This document shows, in pieces, positions 7,658 to 15,999 of a DNA stretch of 64,000 bases. Positions within the stretch are counted from its first letter, which is position 1, and each line of letters opens with the position of its first letter. The notes below the pieces were generated by a model. It was not told the DNA's origin and made no database searches. It saw nothing but the letters and a program-made list of their open reading frames with translations. Both the position numbers and the translations under genes were made by a program. This stretch comes from Streptomyces sp. NRRL F-6676 (GTDB lineage Bacteria; Actinomycetota; Actinomycetes; Streptomycetales; Streptomycetaceae), in NCBI RefSeq assembly GCF_000725625.1, contig NZ_JOHS01000027.1, positions 1 to 64,000 of the forward strand. The letters run 5' to 3'.

Positions 7658-8569
7658 CTACCGCCCCAGCGCCCCCAGTACGGCCTCCAGCTGCCGTACC
7701 GGCTCCGCACCCGCCACCCGCAGGACGATCGTGTCCGCGCCGGCGGCCGCCAGTTCGCGTACGCGGTCGGCGGCGTCCTCCGCGCGGCCGGAGACGGTGA
7801 AGACCTCCTCCGCCGGGCGGCCGAGCCAGGCGGCCTGGCCCTCCGTGTGGGGGCGGAGGGTTTCGGCGGCGTGGGCGGGGTCGTCGTCCACGCAGGTGAA
7901 GGCGAGCACCGTCAGGGTGTGCTCCGGGCCCGCGCCGCCCTTGGTGACCAGCGCCCGGGCCGACTCCACCTCGCGGGGGCCGTGGCCCTCCGCGATCACC
8001 GTGCCGTCGGCGACCCGCCCGGAGAGTTCCAGTGAGCGCGGCCGCACCACGCCCGCGACCACCGGCGGCGCCTCGGCCGGCGGATGCACCAACTGGATGC
8101 CGTCCAGCCGTACTTCCCGGCCCGCCAGCTCGACCCGCTCCCCGCGCAGCAGCGCCCGTACGGACGTGATCGTCTCCTCCAGGAGCGCGAGCGGGGAGCG
8201 CGGGGCGACGCCGACCGCCGTCATCCACTCCCGCACGCCGTGCCCGATCCCGGAGACCAGCCGGCCCGGGAACACCCGCGCCAGCGTGGCCAGTTCCATC
8301 GCCAGCAGCGCCGGGCTGCGCAGCGGCGCGGGCGTGATCCCGATGCCGACCCGCAGCCGCTCGGTCGCCCCCAGCGCCACGGCCGCCGCCGACACGCCCC
8401 CGTTCCAGCCGAGGTCCTCGACGACCCAGAGGTCGTCCACGCCGAGCGCCTCGACCTCCCGGGCGAACCCGGGCAGCCCTTCGGGCGCCCAGTCCCGGTC
8501 GTACATCACGCCGATCCGAACACCGTGTCGAACATCCTGCCGAACGTCGTGCCGATCAGTCGTCGTCAT
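7658..8569 (-). CDS. LLM-class (luciferase-like) F420-dependent oxidoreductase
   Basis: The protein is 303 residues with the TIM-barrel pattern of luciferase-like flavin or F420 enzymes: RIGVMYDRDWAPEGLPGFAR at the start, GVDDLWVVEDLGWNGG, then RLRVGIGITPAPLRSPALLA and GRLVSGIGHGVREWM. Such actinobacterial proteins usually reduce or oxidise small molecules with coenzyme F420. The substrate cannot be inferred. It precedes the cupin/DUF488 pair by about 95 bp on the same strand and may share their transcript. Confidence 0.85.
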   Translation of the reverse strand: MTTTDRHDVRQDVRHGVRIGVMYDRDWAPEGLPGFAREVEALGVDDLWVVEDLGWNGGVSAAAVALGATERLRVGIGITPAPLRSPALLAMELATLARVFPGRLVSGIGHGVREWMTAVGVAPRSPLALLEETITSVRALLRGERVELAGREVRLDGIQLVHPPAEAPPVVAGVVRPRSLELSGRVADGTVIAEGHGPREVESARALVTKGGAGPEHTLTVLAFTCVDDDPAHAAETLRPHTEGQAAWLGRPAEEVFTVSGRAEDAADRVRELAAAGADTIVLRVAGAEPVRQLEAVLGALGR

Positions 8570-8736
8570 GGACGCAACCTATGTGCCGTCCGCACGAACG
8601 ATCAACGCCCGGGACACCGTCGGCAACCGTTCCCGCCTCCGCCACCGCGCCCACGCCCGGCATTCACCGCGCCTCAGCACGCTCGGCACGACGTCCCGGC
8701 AGGTCACGGGCACCCCACCGCGCAGCGGGAGCTGAC

Positions 8737-10473
8737 ATGGCACACAGCGGCAACGGACACCACCACCCTCACCACCCCCATGGCCACAGCCACGGCCACG
8801 GCCACGGGGGCGCCGAAGACGACGCCGTCCCGGCCGCCTTCGACCTGGCCGTTCCCGACGAGGAGCTGTCGCCCCAGCAGCTCTCCCGGCGCGCGATGGT
8901 GCGCCGCGCCGGTCTGCTCGGCGCCGGCCTCGCCGCCGGCGGCGTGCTCGGCGGCGTCGGCGCCGGTCAGGCCGCCGCGCAGACCGCGCCCGCCTCGGAC
9001 CAGTCGCGCCGGGAGTCACGCTCGGGCCGCTATCTGTGGCTGGCCGGCGACCACCACATCCACACCCAGTACAGCTCCGACGCCAAGTACCGCGTCATCG
9101 ACCAGGTGCGCCAGGGCAACGCCCACGGCCTGGACTGGATGGTCATCACCGACCACGCGAGCGAGCAGCACGCCAAGATCGGTGTCGAGAAGGTCAACCC
9201 CGACATCGTCGCCGCCCGCGACGCGATCGAGGACACGCTCGTCTTCCAGGGCCTGGAGTGGAACATCCCGGCCGCCGAGCACGGCACCGTCTTCGTGCAC
9301 CCCGGCCGGCACGAGGTCGCCGTCCTCAAGCAGTTCGAGACGACGTACGACGGCGGTCTGAACAAGGCCACCGCGAGCACGCCCGCCAACGAGGCCCTCG
9401 CCATCGCGGGCATCGACTTCCTCGCCGCGCAGGTCCGCCGTCGCAAGGTCAAGGACGCGCTCTTCCTCGCCAACCACCCCGCCCGCAAGGGCATCGACTC
9501 CCCGCACGAGATCCGCGGCTGGCGCGACGCGCAGCCGGACATCGCGGTCGGCATGGAGGGCGCCCCCGGCCACCAGGCCGGCGGTCTGCCCGCCCCGCAC
9601 GGTCCCGGCTCCGCGCGCGGCATCTACGACAACAGCCCCAGTGCCGACTCCTTCGCCGGCTACCCGCTGGAGAGCTACCGCACCTGGGGCGGCTTCGACT
9701 GGATGACCGCCACGGTCGGCGGCTTGTGGGACAGCCTGCTCGCCGAGGGCAAGCCCTGGTGGATCACCGCCAACTCGGACTCCCACAACGTCTGGGCCGA
9801 CACCGCCGTACGCGGCCCGAACAGCGACTTCACCGCCAACGGCCGCTACGACGAACCGGTCTACGGCGGTGACCTCAACCTCACCGACACCGACTTCTGG
9901 CCGGGCCAGTACTCCCGTACGCACGTCGGTGCGGCGTCCTTCTCGTACCAGTCGGTGATGGACGGCATCCGCGCCGGCCGTGTCTGGGTCGACCACGGCG
10001 CCCTCCTCAGCGGCCTCGACGCCCGGCTGCGCGGCGGCGGCCGGGAGATCACGCTGGGCGGCGCGCTGCACGTGCGCAAGGGCAGCAAGGTCGACCTCGT
10101 CGTCGAGATCAGCCTCGCGAACGGTCCCAACTGGGCGCAGTTCACGCCGAAGCTGGCCCGTGTGGACGTCATCCGGGGCGCGGTCACCGGCGCCGTCTCC
10201 GACAAGGACACGTTCACGGCACCGGACACCAAGGTGGTCAAGTCCTTCGAGGTCGACAAGGCCACGGGCACCGTCCGCCTGACGTACTCGCTCGGCCGCG
10301 TCGACCGCCCGGTGTACGTGCGGCTGCGCGGGACGGACGGCAACCGGTCGGCGGTCGGCGCGCACGGGGCGGCCGTGGACCCGGCGGGCCCGGCGCTGGA
10401 CGTCGTCGGCGACGCCGACCCGTGGAAGGACCTGTGGTTCTACTCCAACCCCATGTGGGTCCTGCCCGCATGA
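8737..10473 (+). CDS. Exported PHP-domain phosphoesterase with His-rich leader
   Basis: The product is 578 residues. The first 30 residues are extraordinarily His-rich (GNGHHHPHHPHGHSHGHGHG). A twin-arginine signal, SRRAMVRRAGLLGAGLAAGG, follows at about 50-70, so the protein is probably exported folded. The PHP domain begins at WLAGDHHIHTQYSSD (HxH) and continues with VITDHASEQH, VFQGLEWNIP, FLANHPAR and ITANSDSHNVWA, which supply the usual His/Asp/Glu metal ligands. A predicted phosphoesterase therefore acts outside the cytoplasm. ATG 8737 follows GGGAG at good spacing. The gene overlaps the next one by four bases (ATGA). Confidence 0.85.
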   Translation: MAHSGNGHHHPHHPHGHSHGHGHGGAEDDAVPAAFDLAVPDEELSPQQLSRRAMVRRAGLLGAGLAAGGVLGGVGAGQAAAQTAPASDQSRRESRSGRYLWLAGDHHIHTQYSSDAKYRVIDQVRQGNAHGLDWMVITDHASEQHAKIGVEKVNPDIVAARDAIEDTLVFQGLEWNIPAAEHGTVFVHPGRHEVAVLKQFETTYDGGLNKATASTPANEALAIAGIDFLAAQVRRRKVKDALFLANHPARKGIDSPHEIRGWRDAQPDIAVGMEGAPGHQAGGLPAPHGPGSARGIYDNSPSADSFAGYPLESYRTWGGFDWMTATVGGLWDSLLAEGKPWWITANSDSHNVWADTAVRGPNSDFTANGRYDEPVYGGDLNLTDTDFWPGQYSRTHVGAASFSYQSVMDGIRAGRVWVDHGALLSGLDARLRGGGREITLGGALHVRKGSKVDLVVEISLANGPNWAQFTPKLARVDVIRGAVTGAVSDKDTFTAPDTKVVKSFEVDKATGTVRLTYSLGRVDRPVYVRLRGTDGNRSAVGAHGAAVDPAGPALDVVGDADPWKDLWFYSNPMWVLPA

Positions 10474-11093
10474 CCTCCCTGCCCCCGCTGTCGTCCGGCG
10501 TCCGCACCGTGATCGGTGTGGACGCCGGCTCCGCGCCCCTGCGCGAGGCCGACCACCTGATCCACGACCTGGCCGCCGGCCTCGCCCTCCCGCCCACGAC
10601 GGTCGCCTGCACCCACCCCGTGCGCACCGGCCGCCGCCCCCACCTGGCGACGACGTTCGCCCTGCCGGACGAGGCCACGGCGCGGGCGGTGTGGCACCGC
10701 CTGGTGGCCCACCTCGCGTCGGCCGCCCCGGAGACGGGCGCGGCCTACGCCGAACTCCGCCACGGACCGGAGGAGTTGGCGGAAGCGGCGGCCGGCGCCG
10801 CCCGCGAACACGCCCACCGCGAGTCCGGCCGCGCCGTGCTCTACCCCGGCGCGGACGCCGTCACCGGCACGGTCACCCTGGAGCACCTCCTCACCCACAC
10901 GGCGATCGAGCAGGCGACGGTCCTGGGCACCCCCGAGCCGCCCGCCCCGACGGCGGAGATCGAAACCCGCGCCCATGTACGCCCCACCTGGCACACGGGC
11001 CACCTCACCCTCGCCCTCACCCCGGCCCCGGCGGGCCGCCTGGCCCCGTTCGAGGTCCCGAACCCGACGCCGTGCTGCGCGGATCACGGGTGA
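10470..11093 (+). CDS. Uncharacterised protein coupled to PHP-domain gene
   Basis: The product is 207 residues and has no signal or membrane segment. It starts MTSLPPLSSGVRTVIGVDAG and contains a long Ala-rich helical middle (ELAEAAAGAAREHAHRESGR). It ends in NPTPCCADHG, where the CC pair could bind metal. I recognise no family. The ATG overlaps the PHP stop codon, so the two are surely translated together, and a role in the same extracytoplasmic phosphoesterase process is a reasonable guess only. Confidence 0.65.
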   Translation: MTSLPPLSSGVRTVIGVDAGSAPLREADHLIHDLAAGLALPPTTVACTHPVRTGRRPHLATTFALPDEATARAVWHRLVAHLASAAPETGAAYAELRHGPEELAEAAAGAAREHAHRESGRAVLYPGADAVTGTVTLEHLLTHTAIEQATVLGTPEPPAPTAEIETRAHVRPTWHTGHLTLALTPAPAGRLAPFEVPNPTPCCADHG

Positions 11094-11116
11094 GGCGGGC
11101 GCCCCGGCCGGCATAG

Positions 11117-11182
11117 GGATCCGGACGGGGCGCCCGGGGGATCCGGGCTGGGCGCCCAGGGAATCCGGACGGGGCGCCCGGG
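11117..11182. repeat. Three 22-bp tandem repeats
   Basis: Three head-to-tail 22-bp units at 11117-11138, 11139-11160 and 11161-11182 share the frame GRATCCGG-N4-GGCGCCC. Each contains the self-complementary GGGCGCCC core. They lie between convergent 3' ends and could fold as consecutive hairpins that end transcription. Confidence 0.7.
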
Positions 11183-11198
11183 GCCCGTCGGACAGGCC

Positions 11199-12446
11199 TC
11201 AGCGCTTGTCGACGGCGAGCGCGCCGTTCAGGAACACCATGCGCAGAGCGCGCAGGTTGCCGATGTCCGCGGTGGGATCGGCGCCCAGCAGGAGCAGGTC
11301 GGCGCGCTTGCCCGGGGCCACCGTGCCGAGGTCCGGGCGGACGCACTGCCGCGCCGCGCCGCTCGTGCCCGCGACCAGCACCTGCGCGGGCGTCAGCCCG
11401 GCCGCCACCATGAGTTCGGCCTCCTCCAGCGTGTTGGCGCCGAACAGGCCCCGGCCGCTGAAGGTGTCGCTGCCCAGCGCGATGCGCACGCCCGCCTCGG
11501 CGACCTTCTTGAGATTGCCACGGGCATCCGGGTGGGCGTCGTCGCCCCAGAGCGTGGGCGTGTAGGTGATGTCGTGTTCGAGCATCAGCTCGATGAGCGA
11601 GTGGTCGGTGAGGGGCTCGACGGTGACACCGTGCTCCAGGCCGTCCGCCCCGGCCTCGATCGCCTCGCGCGCCGCGGCCTGCTGGGCGGTGTGGACGGTG
11701 ACCCGAAGGCCCCGCTCATGCCCGGCCTCGATACCCGCCCGAAGGAGATCGAGGGGAAGCCGTTCCAACTCGACGGCATCCGGAAAGGCGGGGTTCCGCC
11801 AGAGGTACGCCGGTCCGCCGGAGTGCGCGCACGCGCCTTCCGACAGGAGTTTGATCGCGTCCACCTTGCGGTCGGCGAGGTGGTGCACCAGGTCGCGGAT
11901 GTGCCGCACGCCGTCGACCTCCGCCGCCCAGCGCTCGCGCGCCCAGGGGTTGCCCTTGAAGATGGTGGCGGCGGGATGCCCGTCGCGTCCGGTGATACCG
12001 GAACCGGTCGCCAGCAGTCGCGGGCCCCGCAGGGTGCCGGCGGCGATCCTGGCCCGGGTCTCCAGGATTCCGTCCGTCGGGTCGCCCACCGACTTGATGG
12101 TCGTGATTCCGTGGTCGAGGAACAGCCCGAGCCGCCCGGGGATGTCCTGTTCCTCGAAGGCCCGCATCGAGGCCGCGTCGGTGATCGCGTGCACGTCGTA
12201 GAAGTGGACGTGCGTGTCGATCAGGCCGGGCACGACCCACCCTCCGGCCGCGTCCACCTCCCGCCCGCCCCGGAGCGGCTCGGCGGAGACGGCGGTGATC
12301 TCCGCGCCGTCGACGGCGACGTCGTACAGACCGTCGAGTGCCCGGTGACCGTCGAAGACGTGTGCACGACTGATCACGAGGTCGTGGGTCGCGCGGTCGT
12401 GCGTACCGGGGTGGGGGTTCACGGTCGCTGCGGATTGCTGGGGCAT
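11199..12446 (-). CDS. Amidohydrolase (imidazolonepropionase-like)
   Basis: The protein is 415 residues of the metal-dependent amidohydrolase superfamily. Ligands are in place: GLIDTHVHFYD (HxH) at the start of the barrel, KLLSEGACAHS, a His in LRVTVHTAQQ, GADGLEHGVTVE, and the catalytic Asp in IALGSDTF. The flanking beta-sandwich strands LDGLYDVAVDGAEITAVS and GKRADLLLLGADPTADIGNL are typical. Related enzymes cleave cyclic amides, dipeptides (prolidase-type) or pesticide-like carbamates, and the actual substrate is unknown. A 23-bp inverted repeat at 12521-12543 upstream also occurs before the neighbouring Rrf2 gene, which suggests control by that regulator. Confidence 0.87.
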   Translation of the reverse strand: MPQQSAATVNPHPGTHDRATHDLVISRAHVFDGHRALDGLYDVAVDGAEITAVSAEPLRGGREVDAAGGWVVPGLIDTHVHFYDVHAITDAASMRAFEEQDIPGRLGLFLDHGITTIKSVGDPTDGILETRARIAAGTLRGPRLLATGSGITGRDGHPAATIFKGNPWARERWAAEVDGVRHIRDLVHHLADRKVDAIKLLSEGACAHSGGPAYLWRNPAFPDAVELERLPLDLLRAGIEAGHERGLRVTVHTAQQAAAREAIEAGADGLEHGVTVEPLTDHSLIELMLEHDITYTPTLWGDDAHPDARGNLKKVAEAGVRIALGSDTFSGRGLFGANTLEEAELMVAAGLTPAQVLVAGTSGAARQCVRPDLGTVAPGKRADLLLLGADPTADIGNLRALRMVFLNGALAVDKR

Positions 12447-12520
12447 CGCTGCCGCTCCTGGTGTGTGTGGTGCTGAGGGGGTTGCGAGAGGTGGATGTGG
12501 AGGTGGAGAGGGACCCTGAG

Positions 12521-12543
12521 ACTGCTACTCAGCCGGTTGCAGT
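12521..12543 (-). promoter_or_regulatory. Putative Rrf2 operator upstream of amidohydrolase
   Basis: On the minus strand this reads ACTGCAAC-N7-GTAGCAGT, an 8-7-8 inverted repeat with seven of eight arm bases paired. It lies 75 bp before the amidohydrolase start. The same architecture with the identical left arm ACTGCAAC recurs at 13110-13132 before the Rrf2 gene. Confidence 0.6.
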
Positions 12544-12628
12544 TAGGGCCTGCGTCGGGACACGGGACGACTCCGGATGACGCGGCGTGGCGGGGCGTGA
12601 CGCGCAAGACGTACGCGGCACCGCGCGT

Positions 12629-13078
12629 TCAGCGGCGGTGGCCCTTCGGTTCGCTGTCGGCGTCCAGCACCTGCCGCAGCAGGCCGGCGATCGTCGTCCT
12701 GCCGAGCTGTTCCTCCAGGGCCCGCTCGGCATCGCGGAACTCGGCGTCGAGCAGATCACCGATGTTGCGCCCGATCGCGCACGTCCCGTTGGGCGGATGG
12801 GCGTGCCGCGAGAAGACCTGCCCCTCCTCGACGGCGGCGTAGGCGTCGCGGAGCGTGATGTCCCGCGGGGCCCGCGCGAGGGACCAGCCGCCGCCGCGCC
12901 CCTCGGTGGACCACACCAGACGGGCGTCCCGCAGCCGGCCCAGAACGCGCCGCACGAGGACCGGATTGCTGTCGAGGCTGTCCGCGATCTCGGCGGACGT
13001 CAACGACCCCCCGCGCCGGTTGGCCAGCATCGCGAGCGCGTGAATCGCGACCGCGCTCCTGCCGCTGAGCCCCGCCAT
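12629..13078 (-). CDS. Rrf2-family transcriptional regulator
   Basis: The protein is 149 residues. An Rrf2-type winged helix covers most of it: MAGLSGRSAVAIHALAMLAN, SAEIADSLDSNPVLVRRVLG (helix-turn-helix), then GRGGGWSLARAPRDITLRD. Only one Cys is present (GTCAIGRNIG), so the three-Cys iron-sulfur site of IscR or NsrR is missing. It is closer to the YwnA-like members that respond to other signals. ATG 13076-13078 follows GGGAG well. An 8-7-8 inverted repeat lies 32 bp upstream and a second copy precedes the amidohydrolase gene, pointing to autoregulation plus control of that gene. Confidence 0.87.
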   Translation of the reverse strand: MAGLSGRSAVAIHALAMLANRRGGSLTSAEIADSLDSNPVLVRRVLGRLRDARLVWSTEGRGGGWSLARAPRDITLRDAYAAVEEGQVFSRHAHPPNGTCAIGRNIGDLLDAEFRDAERALEEQLGRTTIAGLLRQVLDADSEPKGHRR

Positions 13079-13109
13079 CACCCACCCACTCCCAGCGCCG
13101 CTCCGTTCA

Positions 13110-13132
13110 ACTGGAACCAACCTAGTTGCAGT
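13110..13132 (-). promoter_or_regulatory. Putative autoregulatory Rrf2 operator
   Basis: On the minus strand the site is ACTGCAAC-N7-GTTCCAGT. The arms pair at seven of eight positions and 16 of 23 bases match the site at 12521-12543. It sits where the promoter of the Rrf2 gene should be. Confidence 0.62.
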
Positions 13133-13368
13133 ATCCCGGATGGTCAACCGCGCCGCCGTGCACCTGCCGAGAGCCTCGGGGCCCGCGCCCGCACCGGGCG
13201 AGTGCGCGTACGTGCCGGTTCCCCCGTGCCTGGCGGTGACCGGCCGGACGCCCGTCCGATTCGTCCCCAACCATTTGGGATTCCGTTCCCTGAGCGTTCA
13301 ACCGTTGCCCCCTGTCAGGGGCCTGTGTGCTTCCTAGGGTCAGTGAGGCTCTCCGAAAGAAGGGGCTC

Positions 13369-14481
13369 ATGGACTCACAGCTCGCCGTCCGGGCGCGCGG
13401 CATCACCAAGTGCTTCGGCGACGTCGTGGCGCTCGACGGCGTCGACCTGGACGTGGCGCGGGGCCGCATCCACGGCCTGGTCGGTCCGAACGGCGCCGGC
13501 AAGACGACGCTGCTCGGTCTTCTCCTCGGCCTGGCCGTGGCCGACGGCGGAAGCCTGGAGATCCTCGGCACGCCGGTGGGCCGGGCCTTCGAAGCCCCGG
13601 GCGGCGTCGCCGGGTTCGTGGACGGGCCCGGGCTGTACCCGTCGCTGACCGCCCGGCAGAACCTGGCCGCGCTCGCCGCTCTGCGGGGCGACGACACGCG
13701 GTCGGCGGGGATCGAGGACGCGCTCGAACAGGTCGGTCTCACGGACGTCGCCGACGACCGCACCCGTGGCTTCTCCCTGGGCATGCGCCAACGGCTCGGC
13801 CTCGCCGCCGCGTTGCTCGCGAAGCCGCGGCTGCTCGTCCTGGACGAACCCGCCAACGGGCTGGACCCGGCCGGGAAGCAGCACGTCCACGGCGTCCTCA
13901 CCCGGCTCGCGCGGGAGGGGACGAGCGTGGTGCTCTCCAGCCATCGCATGGACGACCTGGAGGCCCTGTGCTCCGAGGTCACCATCCTCGCCACCGGGCG
14001 GACCGTCTACTCCGGACCGCTCGGCGACCTGGCCGCCGAGAACCGCGAACTCGACTACCGGCTCCTCACCTCCGATCCGGAGCGCGCCCGCGCACTGGCC
14101 GCCGGCACGCCGGGGATCCGGCTGGTCGACGACGCCGGGGGCCGTGGGGGACGGGCGGCGCTGGTGCTGCGCGCGCAGACGGTCGCCCTCGACGACCTGG
14201 TGGTACGGCTCGTCCACGAGGGCATCGCCCTGCGCGAACTGGCCCCCGTGGTCTCACCGCTGGAGGCGGCCTTCCTGGCCCTGACGGAACACCGGCCCAC
14301 CGTGCCGCGGCAGCCGGACGACACCGACGCCCCGAGGCCGACCGGCGCCCGGCACCACGGCGAAGGCGACACCCGGCGGCCGGGCGGGGCCGAGGTCCCG
14401 CAGCGGTCCGGCCCCGCGCCCCGGCGTGACGCGGCCGCGCCCCGGAGGACCGAGGTCCAGCGGCAGGAGGCCGGACGATGA
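13369..14481 (+). CDS. ABC transporter ATP-binding protein
   Basis: The product is 370 residues. It has Walker A GPNGAGKTT at about residue 40, the signature FSLGMRQRLGLAAALL, and Walker B LLVLDEPANGLDP. Residues beyond 240 form the extra C-terminal domain seen in exporters of the drug or bacitracin-resistance type (BcrA-like). The last 60 residues are Pro/Arg-rich and poorly conserved. ATG 13369 follows GAAAGAAGGGG. It overlaps the permease gene by four bases (ATGA), so the two make one exporter. Confidence 0.9.
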   Translation: MDSQLAVRARGITKCFGDVVALDGVDLDVARGRIHGLVGPNGAGKTTLLGLLLGLAVADGGSLEILGTPVGRAFEAPGGVAGFVDGPGLYPSLTARQNLAALAALRGDDTRSAGIEDALEQVGLTDVADDRTRGFSLGMRQRLGLAAALLAKPRLLVLDEPANGLDPAGKQHVHGVLTRLAREGTSVVLSSHRMDDLEALCSEVTILATGRTVYSGPLGDLAAENRELDYRLLTSDPERARALAAGTPGIRLVDDAGGRGGRAALVLRAQTVALDDLVVRLVHEGIALRELAPVVSPLEAAFLALTEHRPTVPRQPDDTDAPRPTGARHHGEGDTRRPGGAEVPQRSGPAPRRDAAAPRRTEVQRQEAGR

Positions 14482-15926
14482 CCGCCGCCACAAGCCCGGC
14501 CGAGCACCCGGCCGAGCACCCGGCCGGTCCCTCGGCCGCGAGCCCCGCCCCCGGTGCCGTACCTCCTGCGCACAGCCCCGCGGCAGGCCCCGCGGCAGGC
14601 CGTGTGACGGTCGCCCGGAGCTACCGCTTCGAAGTCGTCAAGCTCCTCTCCCAGTGGCGGATCCGCCTGCTGCTCCTCGCCTGCTGGATCGCGCCCGCGG
14701 TCTTCGTGGCCGGGGTGAGCGCGCAGAGCACGCTGCCCACGGACACCCTGTTCGGCCGCTGGATGCACGCCACCGGGTGGGCCGGGCCGCTGGTGACGCT
14801 CGGTTTCGCCGGCACCTGGGCGCTGCCGTTGCTCACCTCCGTCGTCGCCGGCGACGTCTTCGCCTCGGAGGACCGGCTCGGCACCTGGCGCCACCTGCTC
14901 GTCGCCGTCCGCTCGCCCCGGCGGATCTTCGCGGCCAAGGCGTCGGCCGGCCTCACCGTCGTCCTCCTGCTCGTGGCCGGACTGGCCGCCTCCAGCACGG
15001 CCGGCGGCCTGCTCGCCGTCGGCGACCAACCGCTGGCCGGCCTCGACGGGCACCTGCTCGCGCCGGGGGACGCCGCCGGCACGGTCCTGCTCGCCTGGGC
15101 CTGCGCGCTCGCCCCCACCCTGGCCCTCGCCGGAATCGGGTTCCTCGGGTCGGTGGCCCTCGGGCGCTCCCCGATGGGTCTGCTGCTGCCCGCGCTCGTC
15201 GCGCTGACGATGCAGCTCGCCCAGATGCTGCCGCTGCCGGTCGCCGTGCGCCTGGCCCTGCCCGGCGACGCGTTCGTCACCTGGAAGGGCCTGTTCACCG
15301 AACCGGCGCAGCTCACCCCGCTCCTCATCGGCATGGTCGTCAGCCTCCTGTGGGCCGTGACGGCGACGGCGCTGGCGTACGTCCTCTTCCTGCGGCGCGA
15401 CTTCACCAACCCCGCCGACGACGGTTCGGCGCGCCGCGCGGTCACCACGGCCGCACTGCCGCTCGCCGCGCTGCTCGGCGTGACGGTCGCGGTCGTGGCG
15501 GGGACGACCACCGCCGCGGGCTCCGGGATCGAGCAGGCCAAGGTGGAAAGCGCCCTCGCCACCGAGTTCGCCCACCTGTACCGCATGCAGACCGAACAGC
15601 TCCACCGACCGGCCGTCACCGAGGCGCAGTTGAGGACCTCCGCGGCGTGCGCCAAGGCGGGCGTCCAGGACGACGCCCGGGGCCCGGGCAACGACTGGCG
15701 GTGCGTCGTCTCCTGGCACCTGCCGGGTGTCGCGGCCACCGGGTCGGCCGTCTACCAGCTCGACATCACGGCGGACGGGCGGTTCGTCGCGGACGGCGAC
15801 GGACCCAAGGAGGTCAACGGGTACTTCCTGGTGCGCACTTCGACGGGAGACGCACCGAACCCGCTGTGGCAGTTCGACGGTGACGTCGACCTGCTCTCCG
15901 CCTCGCCGGACTCCCCGGCTCCCTGA
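14478..15926 (+). CDS. ABC transporter permease
   Basis: The product is 482 residues. A Pro/Ala-rich cytoplasmic leader of about 35 residues precedes some six hydrophobic segments (for example IRLLLLACWIAPAVFVAGV, VTLGFAGTWALPLLTSVVAG, GLTVVLLLVAGLAA, LLIGMVVSLLWAVTATALAY, LPLAALLGVTVAVVAG). The last 130 residues are soluble and include a pair of cysteines (AACAKAG and WRCVVSW) outside the membrane. The layout fits an ABC-2-type exporter subunit with an added extracytoplasmic tail. Translation is coupled to the ATPase gene, and the substrate is unknown. Confidence 0.85.
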   Translation: MTAATSPAEHPAEHPAGPSAASPAPGAVPPAHSPAAGPAAGRVTVARSYRFEVVKLLSQWRIRLLLLACWIAPAVFVAGVSAQSTLPTDTLFGRWMHATGWAGPLVTLGFAGTWALPLLTSVVAGDVFASEDRLGTWRHLLVAVRSPRRIFAAKASAGLTVVLLLVAGLAASSTAGGLLAVGDQPLAGLDGHLLAPGDAAGTVLLAWACALAPTLALAGIGFLGSVALGRSPMGLLLPALVALTMQLAQMLPLPVAVRLALPGDAFVTWKGLFTEPAQLTPLLIGMVVSLLWAVTATALAYVLFLRRDFTNPADDGSARRAVTTAALPLAALLGVTVAVVAGTTTAAGSGIEQAKVESALATEFAHLYRMQTEQLHRPAVTEAQLRTSAACAKAGVQDDARGPGNDWRCVVSWHLPGVAATGSAVYQLDITADGRFVADGDGPKEVNGYFLVRTSTGDAPNPLWQFDGDVDLLSASPDSPAP

Positions 15927-15999
15927 GCCCCCTCCCGCCCCCCTGAACTTTCTCTCCGGCCACCCCCCAACTCTCCGGATCTATCTCGTAAGGACTGAC

